Below, piece after piece: positions 1 through 9,180 of a stretch of 64,000 nt of DNA. The notes under the pieces are model-generated. The model was not told the origin of the DNA and ran no database searches. It was given only the letters and a program-made list of their open reading frames with translations. The stretch is from UBA974 sp002292405 (GTDB taxonomy: Bacteria; Bacteroidota; Bacteroidia; Flavobacteriales_D; Sanyastnellaceae), in NCBI GenBank assembly GCA_943842425.1, contig CALTBR010000001.1, forward strand, positions 1 through 64,000, read 5' to 3'. Within the stretch, counting starts at the first letter, position 1; each line of letters begins with the position of its first letter. A program made the translations under genes and the position numbers.

Positions 1-156
1 ACGATAACATTATTTTTCATTTTAATATTTTCAATTGCTGCTAAAACCTATTTAATTTGTGTTATAATATAAATATATATTTACTATCACTTATTAAAGT
101 TTTTAGGTAGGATATAGATGGAATACAAGAGTTCTTTGAATTTCTAATTTTGCTCC

Positions 157-934
157 TTATGTAACTAAAAACCAATTATTTAACAAATCTATACTGTTAT
201 ATAACATATTTCTTTTGTTATCCAATCTATTACCTCAAAACCTGCATGCTCACAAATAGCTTGTCCTGCAGCAGTATCCCACTCCATTGTAGGTGCAAAA
301 CGAGGATAACAATCTGCTATTCCCTCTGCTACCATACAAAGTTTTAAAGAACTACCTTTTGAAATTAAGTTTATTTCCCATGTTCTCTCTCATCTCTTGC
401 ACATAAGTTCTGTTTCAGGAGACATGTGTGAACGACTTGCAACCACAGTAAAGGTTTTATCTTCACGTTCTAATGGTAACTTATCTGCTTTTAATAGTCA
501 TATCTAAATTATAATTATCCAAATCAATGTTCACTTTAAAAGAACCCAATCCTATTTCAGAAAAAAATAAATCGCCCAATACCGGAACAAAAATAACTCC
601 CGCAATAGGTATTTGATTTTCAATAAGTGCAATATTAACAGTAAACTCTCCATTGCGTTTTATAAACTCTTTGGTTCCATCCATAGGGATCTACAATCCA
701 TAATTCATTCCAATCTTTTCTTTCTTCAAAAGCATTTCTTTGCCTTCCTCTGAAAGCACAGGAATTCCTGTACTTTCTAAATAAGAAATGATCACATTGT
801 GCGCACTGTATCTGCTTTTGTTAAAGGAGAGTTGTCTCCTTTAATTTCAATATCAAAATCTCTCAGAGTGATAGATTTCTAAATGGCTTTACCTGCTTCT
901 AATGCAGCTTCTATTGCTCTTTAATTTTAGTCAT
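157..934 (-). pseudogene. cysQ: cysQ remnant (3'(2'),5'-bisphosphate nucleotidase), decayed
   Basis: On the minus strand this stretch follows the intact cysQ at 10396-11184 over its whole length, from a start codon at 932-934 to a C-terminus reading NNWFLVT-stop (157-159) against NNWFLAS-stop in the intact copy. It cannot encode the enzyme. GKAI is followed by an in-frame TAG at 879-881, one extra base near 685 separates Asp-Pro from the MDGTKEFIKRNGEF metal-site segment, and further indels break the second half. The longest surviving open piece covers only about 481-684. It sits just downstream of the equally broken cysN, in the same order as the intact cassette, so it is the decayed partner of a second PAPS cassette. 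Nothing recognisable lies between 1 and 156 except a possible minus-strand ATG at 19-21. Confidence 0.85.
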
Positions 935-985
935 TTATATAATCGTATGGTTGGAATCCTTTTTTAGAGAACTTAGTTCCTTATC

Positions 986-2237
986 CTAAATAATCATCCC
1001 TGCCCCAATCGTTTCATTGGTTTGCTCATCAATAATGATAATACTACCCGTTTGTCTATTTTTTGATAAGCATCATAAAAAATAGGTTTTGATGTCCGAA
1101 TTGAAATTTTTGCAATCTCATTCATAGATACTTCTGAATTCCCTTCAATACGGTGTAAACTATTGATATCTATTTATATTTTAACTCTTTTACCATACCA
1201 AGACATTCATTTGTTGTGTGCTTAATCACCACTTTAGTGCCTGCTTTTAGTGAAACTGTACTCATCCAGGTGACCAACACATTAAATCTTGCCCTACTTC
1301 AGGCACATTGTTTTCACGTACAATCATATCACCCGGCTATTGTCTATTTCATCTGCTAATGTCATGGTTACCGACATTGGCGCGAAAGCTTCTCAATTAT
1401 CTCTCCATTGAGTTCAATGGTTTTAATGGTAGAACAAAACCTGATGGTAACGATTTAACTTTATCTCCTATTTTGAAAACTCCACCAGTCTATACGACCT
1501 GCAAATCCTCTAAAATCTTGGTGTTCTGGGTATGAGGTCTAATTACTGACTGTATTGGGAAACGACAATCTATGTGGTTGTAATCACTTGAAATATGTAC
1601 CGTTTCCAAATGATACATTAATGTACTTCCCTCATACCAATCCATATTTTCTGAACGATTCACAACATTGTCTCCTGCCAATGCAGAAATTGGAATAAAT
1701 TGTACATCTTTAATTTCTAATTTAGATGAAAAGACCTTAAAGTCTTCTACAATTTGATCATACACATCTTGGTTATAGTCAACTAAATCCATTTTATTTA
1801 CACATACTATAGCATGCGGAATCCTCAATAAAGAAGCAATAAATGAATGGCGATGAGTTTGCTCTAACATCCCTTTTCGTGCATCAATAAGTATGATTGC
1901 CAAATTAGCCGTGGAAGCACCAGTAACCATGTTTCTAGTATATTGAATGTGTCCGGGAGTATCAGCAATGATAAACTTACGCTTAGGTGTCGCAAAATAG
2001 CGATACGCCACATCGATAGTGATCCCTTGTTCACGTTCAGACTTTAATCCATCTGTAAGTAAAGATAAATCTACATAATCAAATCCTTTACTTTTACTAG
2101 ACGCCTCAACAGCATCTAATTGATCTTGAAAGATCGATTTACTATCATATAATAATCGACCTATTAAGTGTACTTTTTCCGTCATCTACACTACCTGCAG
2201 TGGTAAATCTTAATAATTCTATATTTTTTGACACCAT
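986..2237 (-). pseudogene. cysN: cysN remnant (sulfate adenylyltransferase subunit 1, GTPase), frameshifted
   Basis: The minus strand aligns with the intact 418-residue CysN (11187-12443) from an ATG at 2235-2237 to a terminal GAGMII-stop at 986-988. A single extra base near 2170 falls inside the P-loop region: the frame reads GSVDDGKST and then shifts, so LIGRLLYDSK continues in another frame. That second frame stays open through the DTPGH, NKMD and SAL GTPase motifs (about 1490-2185) and is then lost again after IRPHT near 1525. The C-terminal beta-barrel portion is further scrambled. The separation from cysD is about 107 nt, against 27 nt in the intact cassette. The DNA differs at many third positions from the other copy, so this is an old duplicate or a related import, not a fresh duplication. 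Confidence 0.87.
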
Positions 2238-2344
2238 TGTTTTGTTTTTTGCTATCAGCTTTAATCGAACAAATCGTAAATCAACAATCTTTATTCTTTT
2301 TAATCATGACTATTGGCTTGTAAATTACACGAACTATGTATAAT

Positions 2345-3250
2345 TTAAAAATACCCTTGTTTTTTTCGGTCTTCCATAGCTGTTTCCGCTCGTTTATCAT
2401 CTGCTCGGCCTCCACGCTCTGTTGTTCTAGTAGTAGCAATCTCTTCAATAATTTTATCTAAAGTATCAGCTTCAGATTCTACGGCGCCAGTAATTGGCAT
2501 ATCGCCACATGTACGATAGCGGATAGTCATTTTCACAACTTCTTCACCTGGTTTTAATTTGATAAACTCTGAGTTTGCAAGAATCACTCCATCTCGAACA
2601 ATACAATCCCGTTTGTGAGAGAAATACAGCATTGGCAATTCAATATTTTCTAATTTTATATATTCCCAAACATCCATTTCTGTCCAATTTGAAATTGGAA
2701 ATACTCTAAAATTTTCTCCATAATTCATCCGTCCATTAAAAAGGTTCCATAATTCTGGACGTTGGTTTTTTGGGTCCCATTGTCCGAATTCATCACGATG
2801 TGAAAAAAACCGTTCTTTGGCGCGGGCTTTTTCTTCATCACGTCTAGCGCCACCCATCGCTGCATCCACTTTATAGGCAGCTAAGGTGTCCAACAAGCTC
2901 ACAATTTGAAGTGCATTTCGGGAAGCGTCAGCCCCTATTTCCTCTTTGACACGGCCTTTATCAATAGCTTCTTGCACAGACCCCACAATTAATTGTACCC
3001 CTAATTTTTCTGTTAAAGCATCACGAAAACTAATGGTTTCAGGAAAGTTGTGTCCTGTATCAATATGTATTAGTGGGAATGGGATTTTAGCTGGATAAAA
3101 TGCTTTTTTTGCCAAATGTGTGAGTAATATAGAATCCTTACCCCCAGAGAATAAAAGCACTGGATTTTCAAATTGTGCTGCAATTTCTCTGATGACAAAT
3201 ATTGCCTCTGATTCTAATTCTTTTAGATGATTGATTACATAATTCTTCAT
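2345..3250 (-). CDS. cysD: Sulfate adenylyltransferase subunit 2 (CysD), copy 1
   Basis: CysD adenylylates sulfate to APS together with the GTPase CysN, the first step of sulfate activation. The 301-residue protein has the PP-loop SGGKDS at residues 35-40, the conserved GGARRDEEKARAKER block near the middle, and the C-terminal TTERGGRADD segment, so it looks fully functional at normal length. By eye it differs from the second CysD (12471-13376) at about two dozen of 301 positions. It lies 5 nt downstream of cysC and about 107 nt upstream of the broken cysN. Any active complex with this CysD would therefore need the CysN encoded at 11187-12443. Substitutions relative to copy 2 are concentrated between residues 60 and 135. 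Confidence 0.95.
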   Translation of the reverse strand: MKNYVINHLKELESEAIFVIREIAAQFENPVLLFSGGKDSILLTHLAKKAFYPAKIPFPLIHIDTGHNFPETISFRDALTEKLGVQLIVGSVQEAIDKGRVKEEIGADASRNALQIVSLLDTLAAYKVDAAMGGARRDEEKARAKERFFSHRDEFGQWDPKNQRPELWNLFNGRMNYGENFRVFPISNWTEMDVWEYIKLENIELPMLYFSHKRDCIVRDGVILANSEFIKLKPGEEVVKMTIRYRTCGDMPITGAVESEADTLDKIIEEIATTRTTERGGRADDKRAETAMEDRKKQGYF

Positions 3251-3255
3251 CTTCT

Positions 3256-3846
3256 TTATTGTATTTTGTTATTCAAAAATCCTAATATTTCCTTGACTGA
3301 ATCTTCGATGGTTCGACCATCTGTTATAATTTCAAAATCTGGGTTAATAGGTGCTTCATAAGGTGATGATATACCTGTCATGTCTTTTATTTCACCAGAA
3401 CGCGCTTTTTTATAAAGCCCTTTGACATCCCTACGTTCACATTCTTCTAAGGATGTGTTTACAAATATTTCTATAAAATTATCTTCCCCTACTATGTTTT
3501 TAATAAGCGCTCTATCTTTCAAATAAGGAGAAACGAAAGCCGCAAGAGTAATCACTCCTGCATCCACCATTAAATTACTAATTTCTGCAATACGTCTAAC
3601 ATTTTCTGAACGATCTTCAGATTTAAAAGTAAGGTCTCTATTTATACCCTGTCGTACATTATCTCCATCTAAAACATATGTGGTCTTATTTTGTTCGTGT
3701 AATGCTACTTCCACCAAATTAGCCAAGGTTGATTTCCCAGAACCCGACAAGCCTGTAAACCAAAGTAAGAAAGATTTGTGACCTTGTTTTTCCTCCCGAT
3801 TAGTTTTAGTGACTTTATAGGTGTGTTTTACAGTATTTAAACTCAT
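3256..3846 (-). CDS. cysC: Adenylyl-sulfate kinase (APS kinase), copy 1
   Basis: CysC phosphorylates APS to PAPS, the sulfate donor for sulfotransferases. The 196-residue protein has the P-loop GLSGSGKST near residues 32-40, the DGDNVRQGINRDL substrate segment just after it, and the FVSPY motif in the middle, all as expected for a stand-alone APS kinase. It starts 12 nt after the stop of the DUF2061 gene and ends 5 nt before cysD, so the three are probably co-transcribed on the minus strand. It is a close paralog of the product of 13382-13972. The presence of APS kinase, and no APS/PAPS reductase in the window, fits use of PAPS for sulfating a product rather than only for cysteine synthesis. 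That use is an inference. Confidence 0.94.
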   Translation of the reverse strand: MSLNTVKHTYKVTKTNREEKQGHKSFLLWFTGLSGSGKSTLANLVEVALHEQNKTTYVLDGDNVRQGINRDLTFKSEDRSENVRRIAEISNLMVDAGVITLAAFVSPYLKDRALIKNIVGEDNFIEIFVNTSLEECERRDVKGLYKKARSGEIKDMTGISSPYEAPINPDFEIITDGRTIEDSVKEILGFLNNKIQ

Positions 3847-3858
3847 ACACTCGAATTT

Positions 3859-4311
3859 TTACTTACTTTGTACTTGATTCTTGTTAGTTCTAATACGCTC
3901 AAGATTTTTATGCTCATTTCTTTTATCTAAACCAAAGTTAATACGATACCATAACTTCTCATGAACGTAATATAGGAGCATTTTAGTAAAAACTTCTGTC
4001 CCCCCTATTTTTAGTCCGGTAAGTGGATTTCCTGTAATAAACCAAGACAATACAAAAGTATCAAAGGTGCCAATCGCCCGCCATGAAAATGTTTTTGAAA
4101 TATGACGCTTGTTTGCGTTTGCTATATCTGCTTTGAACCAGAAGCGTTCATGAAAATAATAAAGTAGTATTTTTGAAATTAATTCAAAACCACCTATTCT
4201 AAAAGCCATAGAATGATCACCTAAAATGAACCACGATAAAATAATAGTGTCTACCGTTCCCACAAATCTCCAAGTTATGGTTTTTGCTAGATGACGCTTA
4301 TTTAATTTCAT
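3859..4311 (-). CDS. Tandem DUF2061 membrane protein, copy 1
   Basis: This 150-residue protein contains the DUF2061 unit twice. Each unit begins with a KRH-(L/I)-x-KT-x-(T/S)WR motif (about residues 4-14 and 66-76), continues through a hydrophobic segment with LSWF-I-(L/T)G, and ends in LLYY-x-HE-(R/K)-x-W. Each unit looks able to form two short membrane helices. No enzymatic motif is visible and the family has no function I can state. It is the first gene of the downstream PAPS cassette, directly before cysC. The same pairing recurs at 13969-14430, so a role tied to sulfate activation or sulfated products is suggested by context only. A strongly charged C-terminal tail follows the second unit. 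Confidence 0.85.
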   Translation of the reverse strand: MKLNKRHLAKTITWRFVGTVDTIILSWFILGDHSMAFRIGGFELISKILLYYFHERFWFKADIANANKRHISKTFSWRAIGTFDTFVLSWFITGNPLTGLKIGGTEVFTKMLLYYVHEKLWYRINFGLDKRNEHKNLERIRTNKNQVQSK

Positions 4312-4356
4312 TTATTTATCATAAATCTAAAACATTTGCAGTGTATTTGTGAGAAA

Positions 4357-5577
4357 TTATGAATGTAATCTAAGTATTCCACAAAAATCTAACAATACTT
4401 TATCTTCAGGTAATATTAAGGCTTTAAACTCATCATGCGCAACTAAAAAAACTATAATATCAGCCTGTTCAACCGCTACTCTATAATTGGTAAGTTTAAA
4501 TACATTGTGCTCTTTGAGATTAGGCTCTACAAAAAAATAATCCGCATTATTATCATTCTGTAATACCTTTTGTGCAATGTATTTTGCTGGTGATTCTCGT
4601 AAATCGTCAATATTAGGTTTAAAAGAAAGTCCCATAATAGCCACTTTTGGTTTACTCCCATATTTTAATTCAAATTGTAATTTTGCACTTTGAATTTTTT
4701 CGGCACACCAAAATGATTTATAATTGTTGATTTCTCTTGCTTTTCCTATAATTTTAGATTCTAAAGGATAGTCTGCAACAATAAAATAAGGATCTACCGC
4801 AATACAATGTCCACCTACACCACAACCAGGCTGTAGTATATTTACTCGAGGATGCTTATTGGCGAGATTTATTAAATCCCACACGTTAATATCTGCCTTA
4901 TCACAAATTAATGACAATTCATTTGCAAAGGCTATCTGCACATCTCTTGATGAATTTTCTACTAATTTGCACATTTCTGCAGTACGTGCATTGGTTTTAT
5001 GTAAAGCTCCTTTAATATATTGACTGTAAAATGATACCGCCTTATCTGTAGAAGCCTCGTCAACTCCTCCTATTACTCTGTCGTTTTCAACTAACTCATA
5101 CATCACATTCCCTGGCAATACACGTTCTGGGCAATATGCGATGAATAAGGTGTCTTTTAGATCTGGACGTTCACTATATATAAGACTCATCATTTTTTCT
5201 GTTGTGCCTACTGGTGATGTAGATTCAATAATATATAAATCTCCATCTTTTAACAAAGGAATAAGTCCTTTAGTAGCTGATTCTACAAATGAAATGTCAG
5301 GCTCATTTTTAGCTTTAAAAGGTGTTGGAACTACTATTAAATAGGTATTGGCAACTACCGGTTTTAAAGCAGCTTTTAAATATCCGTTTTTTACAGCAAA
5401 GGCGACAGCTTTATCCAATTCTGGTTCTACTATATGAACTTCACCTCTATTGATGATATTGACCACTTCAGGGTTGACATCTACACCATGAACTTGAACT
5501 TTGTTAGAGGCTATCAGTGCTGCTGTAGGTAAGCCTATATACCCTAATCCAATCATTACTACTTCTGGTTTTCTCAT
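4357..5577 (-). CDS. wecC: UDP-N-acetyl-D-mannosamine dehydrogenase (WecC type)
   Basis: The enzyme oxidises UDP-ManNAc twice at C6 to UDP-ManNAcA with NAD. The 406-residue protein has the N-terminal Rossmann motif GLGYIGLP at residues 10-17, ESTSPVGTT near 118, the YCPERVLPG segment near 148 that distinguishes the WecC group, and the catalytic cysteine at residue 258 in GCGVGGHC. The C-terminal UDP-binding domain includes GLSFKPNIDDLRESP. It follows wecB by about 12 nt, giving the complete two-step route from UDP-GlcNAc to UDP-ManNAcA. The product would contribute a negatively charged amino sugar to the exopolysaccharide. The length is normal and there is no sign of damage. Confidence 0.93.
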   Translation of the reverse strand: MRKPEVVMIGLGYIGLPTAALIASNKVQVHGVDVNPEVVNIINRGEVHIVEPELDKAVAFAVKNGYLKAALKPVVANTYLIVVPTPFKAKNEPDISFVESATKGLIPLLKDGDLYIIESTSPVGTTEKMMSLIYSERPDLKDTLFIAYCPERVLPGNVMYELVENDRVIGGVDEASTDKAVSFYSQYIKGALHKTNARTAEMCKLVENSSRDVQIAFANELSLICDKADINVWDLINLANKHPRVNILQPGCGVGGHCIAVDPYFIVADYPLESKIIGKAREINNYKSFWCAEKIQSAKLQFELKYGSKPKVAIMGLSFKPNIDDLRESPAKYIAQKVLQNDNNADYFFVEPNLKEHNVFKLTNYRVAVEQADIIVFLVAHDEFKALILPEDKVLLDFCGILRLHS

Positions 5578-5589
5578 GCTTTTATAAAC

Positions 5590-6729
5590 TTAATCAACTT
5601 TATTTTTTATTACCTTGAATTGGGCAATATAATCCACAATTCTTTCACTAGCTTTTCCATCTCCATATGGGTTGTGTAATTTACTCATGGCATCAAAGCA
5701 TGCTTTATTATTTAAAAGGTTTAAAGCTTCTTTAACAATCAACTCTTTGTTGGTTCCCACTAAAATTACTGTTCCAGCATTTACAGCTTCAGGGCGTTCT
5801 GTTGTGTCTCTCATTACCAATACAGGTTTACCTAAGCTGGGGGCCTCTTCTTGAACCCCGCCACTGTCTGTAATAATGATTTTACTCCTATTCATCATCC
5901 AAATAAAGTCTGGATAAGCCAACGGATCTATCAATATCACATTATCTACATCGCTTAAAATACGTTTTACAGGTTCTTGCACCTTCGGGTTCAAGTGCAC
6001 TGGGTATACAATTATCCTATTTGTATTGTCTTTTGCAATTGCTTTTAAAGCCTCACAGATTCTAATAAAGCCATCACCATGATTTTCTCTTCGATGACCC
6101 GTCACTAAAATCATTTCTTTGTTCCCAATACTTTTTGATAGTTCAATAATAAGTAAACTAGGTTCCTGGTTTACACGTTCTACACTTTCTAAAAGTGCAT
6201 CGATAACCGTATTTCCGGTAACCAGTATTGTATCTTCTTTAATATTTTCTTGAAGTAAGTTTTGCTTTGATGTATTTGTAGGGGCAAAATGATAGTCGCA
6301 TACACGTCCAGTAATTTGTCTGTTGATCTCCTCTGGGAATGGCGATAATTTATTATGGGTTCGCAATCCAGCCTCCACATGACAGACTTTAGCGCCGCTG
6401 TAGAACGCAGCAATGCTCCCTGCCATAGTTGTCGTAGTATCACCATGAACAAATACATAATCAGGTTTAAAACCTTCAAGGACCGGCTTCATATTGGTTA
6501 TGATAGAAGCCGTAAGGTCATATAGATTCTGACCCGGTTTCATCAGATTCAAATCATAGTCTGGTGTAATCTCGAAAAACTCCAAAACCTGATCCAACAT
6601 CTCTCTATGTTGTGCGGTGACACAAACTCTAGTGTCAAATAACTCCGGATACTTCTGGAATTCTTTTACCAAAGGCGCCATTTTGATGGCCTCTGGGCGC
6701 GTTCCGAATACAATAAGTGCTCTTGTCAT
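5590..6729 (-). CDS. wecB: UDP-N-acetylglucosamine 2-epimerase, non-hydrolysing (WecB type)
   Basis: The enzyme interconverts UDP-GlcNAc and UDP-ManNAc. The 379-residue protein begins with the family signature FGTRPEAIKMAPL, carries HVEAGLRT followed by PEEINRQ in the first domain, a TGHRREN segment, and the C-terminal DSGGVQEEAPSLGKPVLV nucleotide-binding block. It is of standard length for the bacterial non-hydrolysing enzyme and has no N-terminal extension of the kinase-fused type. It starts 5 nt after the stop of the tviC-like gene and is followed closely by wecC, whose substrate it makes. All are in one minus-strand operon. Confidence 0.95.
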   Translation of the reverse strand: MTRALIVFGTRPEAIKMAPLVKEFQKYPELFDTRVCVTAQHREMLDQVLEFFEITPDYDLNLMKPGQNLYDLTASIITNMKPVLEGFKPDYVFVHGDTTTTMAGSIAAFYSGAKVCHVEAGLRTHNKLSPFPEEINRQITGRVCDYHFAPTNTSKQNLLQENIKEDTILVTGNTVIDALLESVERVNQEPSLLIIELSKSIGNKEMILVTGHRRENHGDGFIRICEALKAIAKDNTNRIIVYPVHLNPKVQEPVKRILSDVDNVILIDPLAYPDFIWMMNRSKIIITDSGGVQEEAPSLGKPVLVMRDTTERPEAVNAGTVILVGTNKELIVKEALNLLNNKACFDAMSKLHNPYGDGKASERIVDYIAQFKVIKNKVD

Positions 6730-6734
6730 AATTA

Positions 6735-7724
6735 TTATAGGTTTTTATAATACCAAGACACTGCTTGTTTAATCCCTTGTTGAATGCTGTGTGAAGGCTG
6801 ATATCCCAATAATCTTTGTGCCTTCTCAATCGATGCCAGCGAATGCGGGATATCTCCTTTACGACTAGGACCGTATTCAACCTCAATGTCTACAATTTTA
6901 GAATCAAAAACAGATAAGTAGGTTTTCAAATAATTAACCAATTCAACTAAGGTCGTTCTATCTCCTACTGCAGTATTATACACCTGATTTAAGGCCTCTT
7001 TATTTTGGGTGGTAATAGCTAAAACATTCATTTGAATCACATTGTCTATGTAAGTGAAGTCACGAGAATAAGAGCCATCACCATTTATAACTGGAGATTC
7101 ATGCCTCATCAATTGTTTTACAAATAAGGGGATTACAGCAGCATAAGCTCCATTAGGATCTTGTTTTCTACCGAAAACATTAAAGTAACGTAAGCCAACA
7201 GTGTCTAAATTATAACTCCGTTTAAAGTTATCAGCGTATAACTCATTTACATACTTGGTAATAGCATATGGAGAAAGTGGTTTCCCAATAACGTCTTCCA
7301 CTTTAGGTAAATTTACCGAATCTCCATAAGTGGATGAACTCGCAGCATACACAAAGCGTTTTACCTTATTGTCTCTAGCAGCCACCAACATGTTTAAAAA
7401 TCCCGACACATTCACCTCATTTGAGGTGATAGGGTCTTCTATAGATCTAGGTACAGAACCCAAAGCTGCTTGATGTAATATAAAGTCCACGCTTTTAGAT
7501 GCTTTTAAACAATCCTCTAGGTTTCTTATATCTCCTTCAATAAGCGAAAAATTATCCCTAGCTAAAAGATGTTCAATATTATGTAGATGTCCTGTTGAAA
7601 AATTATCTAAACATCGGACTTCTGCTTCGCATTTTACAAAATACTCACATAGGTTAGAACCAATAAAACCAGCACCACCTGTAATGAGTATTTTTTTATT
7701 TTTAAGTAGCCTATTTATCTTCAT
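6735..7724 (-). CDS. UDP-N-acetylglucosamine 4-epimerase, extended SDR (TviC/WbpP type)
   Basis: This 329-residue extended short-chain dehydrogenase has TGGAGFIG at residues 15-22, SSSTYG near 129-134 and the catalytic YxxxK pair at Tyr153 and Lys157 (SPYAITK). The segment GSVPRSIEDP near residues 89-98 is characteristic of the WbpP/TviC group of UDP-HexNAc C4 epimerases. It directly follows the TviB-like dehydrogenase gene by 5 nt, the pairing known from Vi antigen and related loci, where UDP-GlcNAcA is converted to UDP-GalNAcA. Whether the oxidised or unoxidised sugar is the substrate cannot be told from sequence. Family assignment is firm; the exact substrate is inferred. Confidence 0.88.
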   Translation of the reverse strand: MKINRLLKNKKILITGGAGFIGSNLCEYFVKCEAEVRCLDNFSTGHLHNIEHLLARDNFSLIEGDIRNLEDCLKASKSVDFILHQAALGSVPRSIEDPITSNEVNVSGFLNMLVAARDNKVKRFVYAASSSTYGDSVNLPKVEDVIGKPLSPYAITKYVNELYADNFKRSYNLDTVGLRYFNVFGRKQDPNGAYAAVIPLFVKQLMRHESPVINGDGSYSRDFTYIDNVIQMNVLAITTQNKEALNQVYNTAVGDRTTLVELVNYLKTYLSVFDSKIVDIEVEYGPSRKGDIPHSLASIEKAQRLLGYQPSHSIQQGIKQAVSWYYKNL

Positions 7725-7729
7725 ATACC

Positions 7730-9022
7730 TTAGAGTTTAGCGTCTACATCTTCTGTCAATATTCCTTTTACATCGTAGGTTAAAGAATTCGTGTTTTTTA
7801 AACTTTTTAAGTTTAAGGTAAGAAACTGCTTATGTGCAACGGCTAGAATTATGGTGTCGTATTTTTCATTAGTTATGGACGTTTTAAGTGCAACGCCAAA
7901 TTCATGTTTCACTTCTTCAGAATTCGCCCATGGATCGAATATGTCGACATCCATATGGTAGGCCTTCAATTCATTATAAACATCAATTGCTTTGGTATTG
8001 CGAATATCCGGGCAGTTTTCTTTAAAGGTAATTCCCAACAAGAGTGTTTTAGCTCCTTTAACAGGGATTTCTTTAGCAACCATTAGCTTAACAACTTCCG
8101 ATACTATATATGCCCCCATAGAGTCGTTCATTCTTCTTCCAGAAAGGATGATCTCTGGGTGGTAACCTACTTCTTTTGCTTTTTGCGCCAAATAATAAGG
8201 GTCTACACCAATACAGTGCCCACCAACTAAACCTGGTTTAAAGGGTAAGAAATTCCACTTACTAGAGGCTGCTGCTAATACATCGTGTGTATCGATATTA
8301 AGTTTATTAAATATTTTAGCTAGCTCGTTCACAAAAGCGATGTTTATATCGCGTTGTGAGTTTTCAATCACTTTTGCCGCTTCAGCTACCTTTATACTTG
8401 AGGCTTTAAAAGTCCCCGCAGTAATTATAGAATTATATAAATCGTCTACTACTTGTGCAATTTCTGCTGTGGAGCCAGAAGTTACTTTTTTAATTTTAGA
8501 TACGGTATGTTCTTTATCTCCTGGATTAATTCTCTCTGGAGAATAACCACAGAAAAAGTCTTTATTAAATACGAGTCCACTTGATTTTTCTAATACGGGC
8601 ACGCAGTCTTCTTCAGTACAGCCAGGATATACGGTAGATTCGTAAATAACAATATCTCCTTTTTGTAATACCTTTCCAATCATTTCGGAAGCCTTTACTA
8701 AAGGGGTGAGAATAGGTCTGTTATTTTTATCTACTGGGGTAGGAACCGTAACAATATAGATATTTGCAGGAGCAATATCCTTAACATCGTCACTGGGTAA
8801 TAAGCCAATTTGATTAGTAGATTCAATCTGGTCTTTATGTACTATTACCTTTTTTAAATCTTCCGTTGTAACCTCTAGAGTCTGGTCATTACAGGTTTTA
8901 AGCTCATTTACACGGCCAGTATTAATATCAAATCCAATTACCTGGTATTTCTTTGCAAATTCAACTGCTAAGGGTAAACCAACGTAACCTAAACCTATGA
9001 TTGCTATTTTATTTTTTTTCAT
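7730..9022 (-). CDS. UDP-HexNAc 6-dehydrogenase (TviB/WbpO type)
   Basis: A 430-residue nucleotide sugar dehydrogenase of the UDP-glucose/GDP-mannose dehydrogenase superfamily. Visible features are GLGYVGLPLA at residues 10-19, YESTVYPG in the NAD domain, YSPERINPGD in the middle, and the catalytic Cys in LVGGHCIGVDPYY. The PERINPGD segment and the overall length place it with TviB/WbpO enzymes, which oxidise UDP-GlcNAc or UDP-GalNAc to the uronic acid. It is distinct from the WecC-like enzyme at 4357-5577 and the Ugd-like one at 16475-17800, so the locus has three different sugar-nucleotide 6-dehydrogenases. Its ATG lies 1 nt after the stop of a 23-codon epimerase stub, hinting that it was brought here by a rearrangement. 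Confidence 0.9.
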   Translation of the reverse strand: MKKNKIAIIGLGYVGLPLAVEFAKKYQVIGFDINTGRVNELKTCNDQTLEVTTEDLKKVIVHKDQIESTNQIGLLPSDDVKDIAPANIYIVTVPTPVDKNNRPILTPLVKASEMIGKVLQKGDIVIYESTVYPGCTEEDCVPVLEKSSGLVFNKDFFCGYSPERINPGDKEHTVSKIKKVTSGSTAEIAQVVDDLYNSIITAGTFKASSIKVAEAAKVIENSQRDINIAFVNELAKIFNKLNIDTHDVLAAASSKWNFLPFKPGLVGGHCIGVDPYYLAQKAKEVGYHPEIILSGRRMNDSMGAYIVSEVVKLMVAKEIPVKGAKTLLLGITFKENCPDIRNTKAIDVYNELKAYHMDVDIFDPWANSEEVKHEFGVALKTSITNEKYDTIILAVAHKQFLTLNLKSLKNTNSLTYDVKGILTEDVDAKL

Positions 9023-9023
9023 A

Positions 9024-9095
9024 TTATATATTTGATCCTATAAAATCTGCTGCTCCGGTTACTAGAATTTTTTTACCAGTTAACTCTATTTTCAT
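9024..9095 (-). pseudogene. 5' stub of an NAD-dependent sugar epimerase
   Basis: On the minus strand an ATG at 9093-9095 opens a 23-codon frame that reads a short leader and then GKKILVTGAADFIGSNI before a TAA at 9024-9026. This is the start of an extended SDR epimerase, with the Rossmann glycine motif TGAxxFIG. The usual third glycine region reads GAADFIG rather than GAAGFIG. The rest of the gene is absent and the next codon region is the start of the TviB-like gene. It is too short to act as an enzyme. I read it as a recombination scar; a translated leader peptide is possible but unsupported. Confidence 0.6.
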
Positions 9096-9099
9096 TATA

Positions 9100-9145
9100 A
9101 CTATCTTTTTCCCTCGACTACCACCGCTAGTCTTTTTTTATTATT
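9100..9145. repeat. Hairpin-forming intergenic element, copy A
   Basis: Contains GACTA, a 7-nt loop, then TAGTC (about 9115-9131), followed on the plus strand by a run of T. On the minus strand it lies just upstream of the epimerase stub and reads GGTGGTAGTCGAGGG. It is clearly similar to copy B upstream of gmd (10337-10383), including the flanking T-rich or A-rich tract. No plus-strand gene precedes it, so calling it a terminator is not justified. Its place upstream of a minus-strand start in both cases suggests a shared leader or recombination element. Confidence 0.45.
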
Positions 9146-9180
9146 ATTTTTTTTCAAAACTACAAATTACAGTCTTGTTT

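Noticed and set aside
1..21. Possible minus-strand gene start (ATG at 19-21, MKNNVI)
   Set aside because: Only seven codons are inside the window; nothing allows a family call.
9110..9142. Plus-strand intrinsic terminator (hairpin plus T run)
   Set aside because: No plus-strand gene ends here and the hairpin has only a 5-bp stem; the similar element at 10345-10378 is also antisense to the operon. Kept as a repeat element instead.
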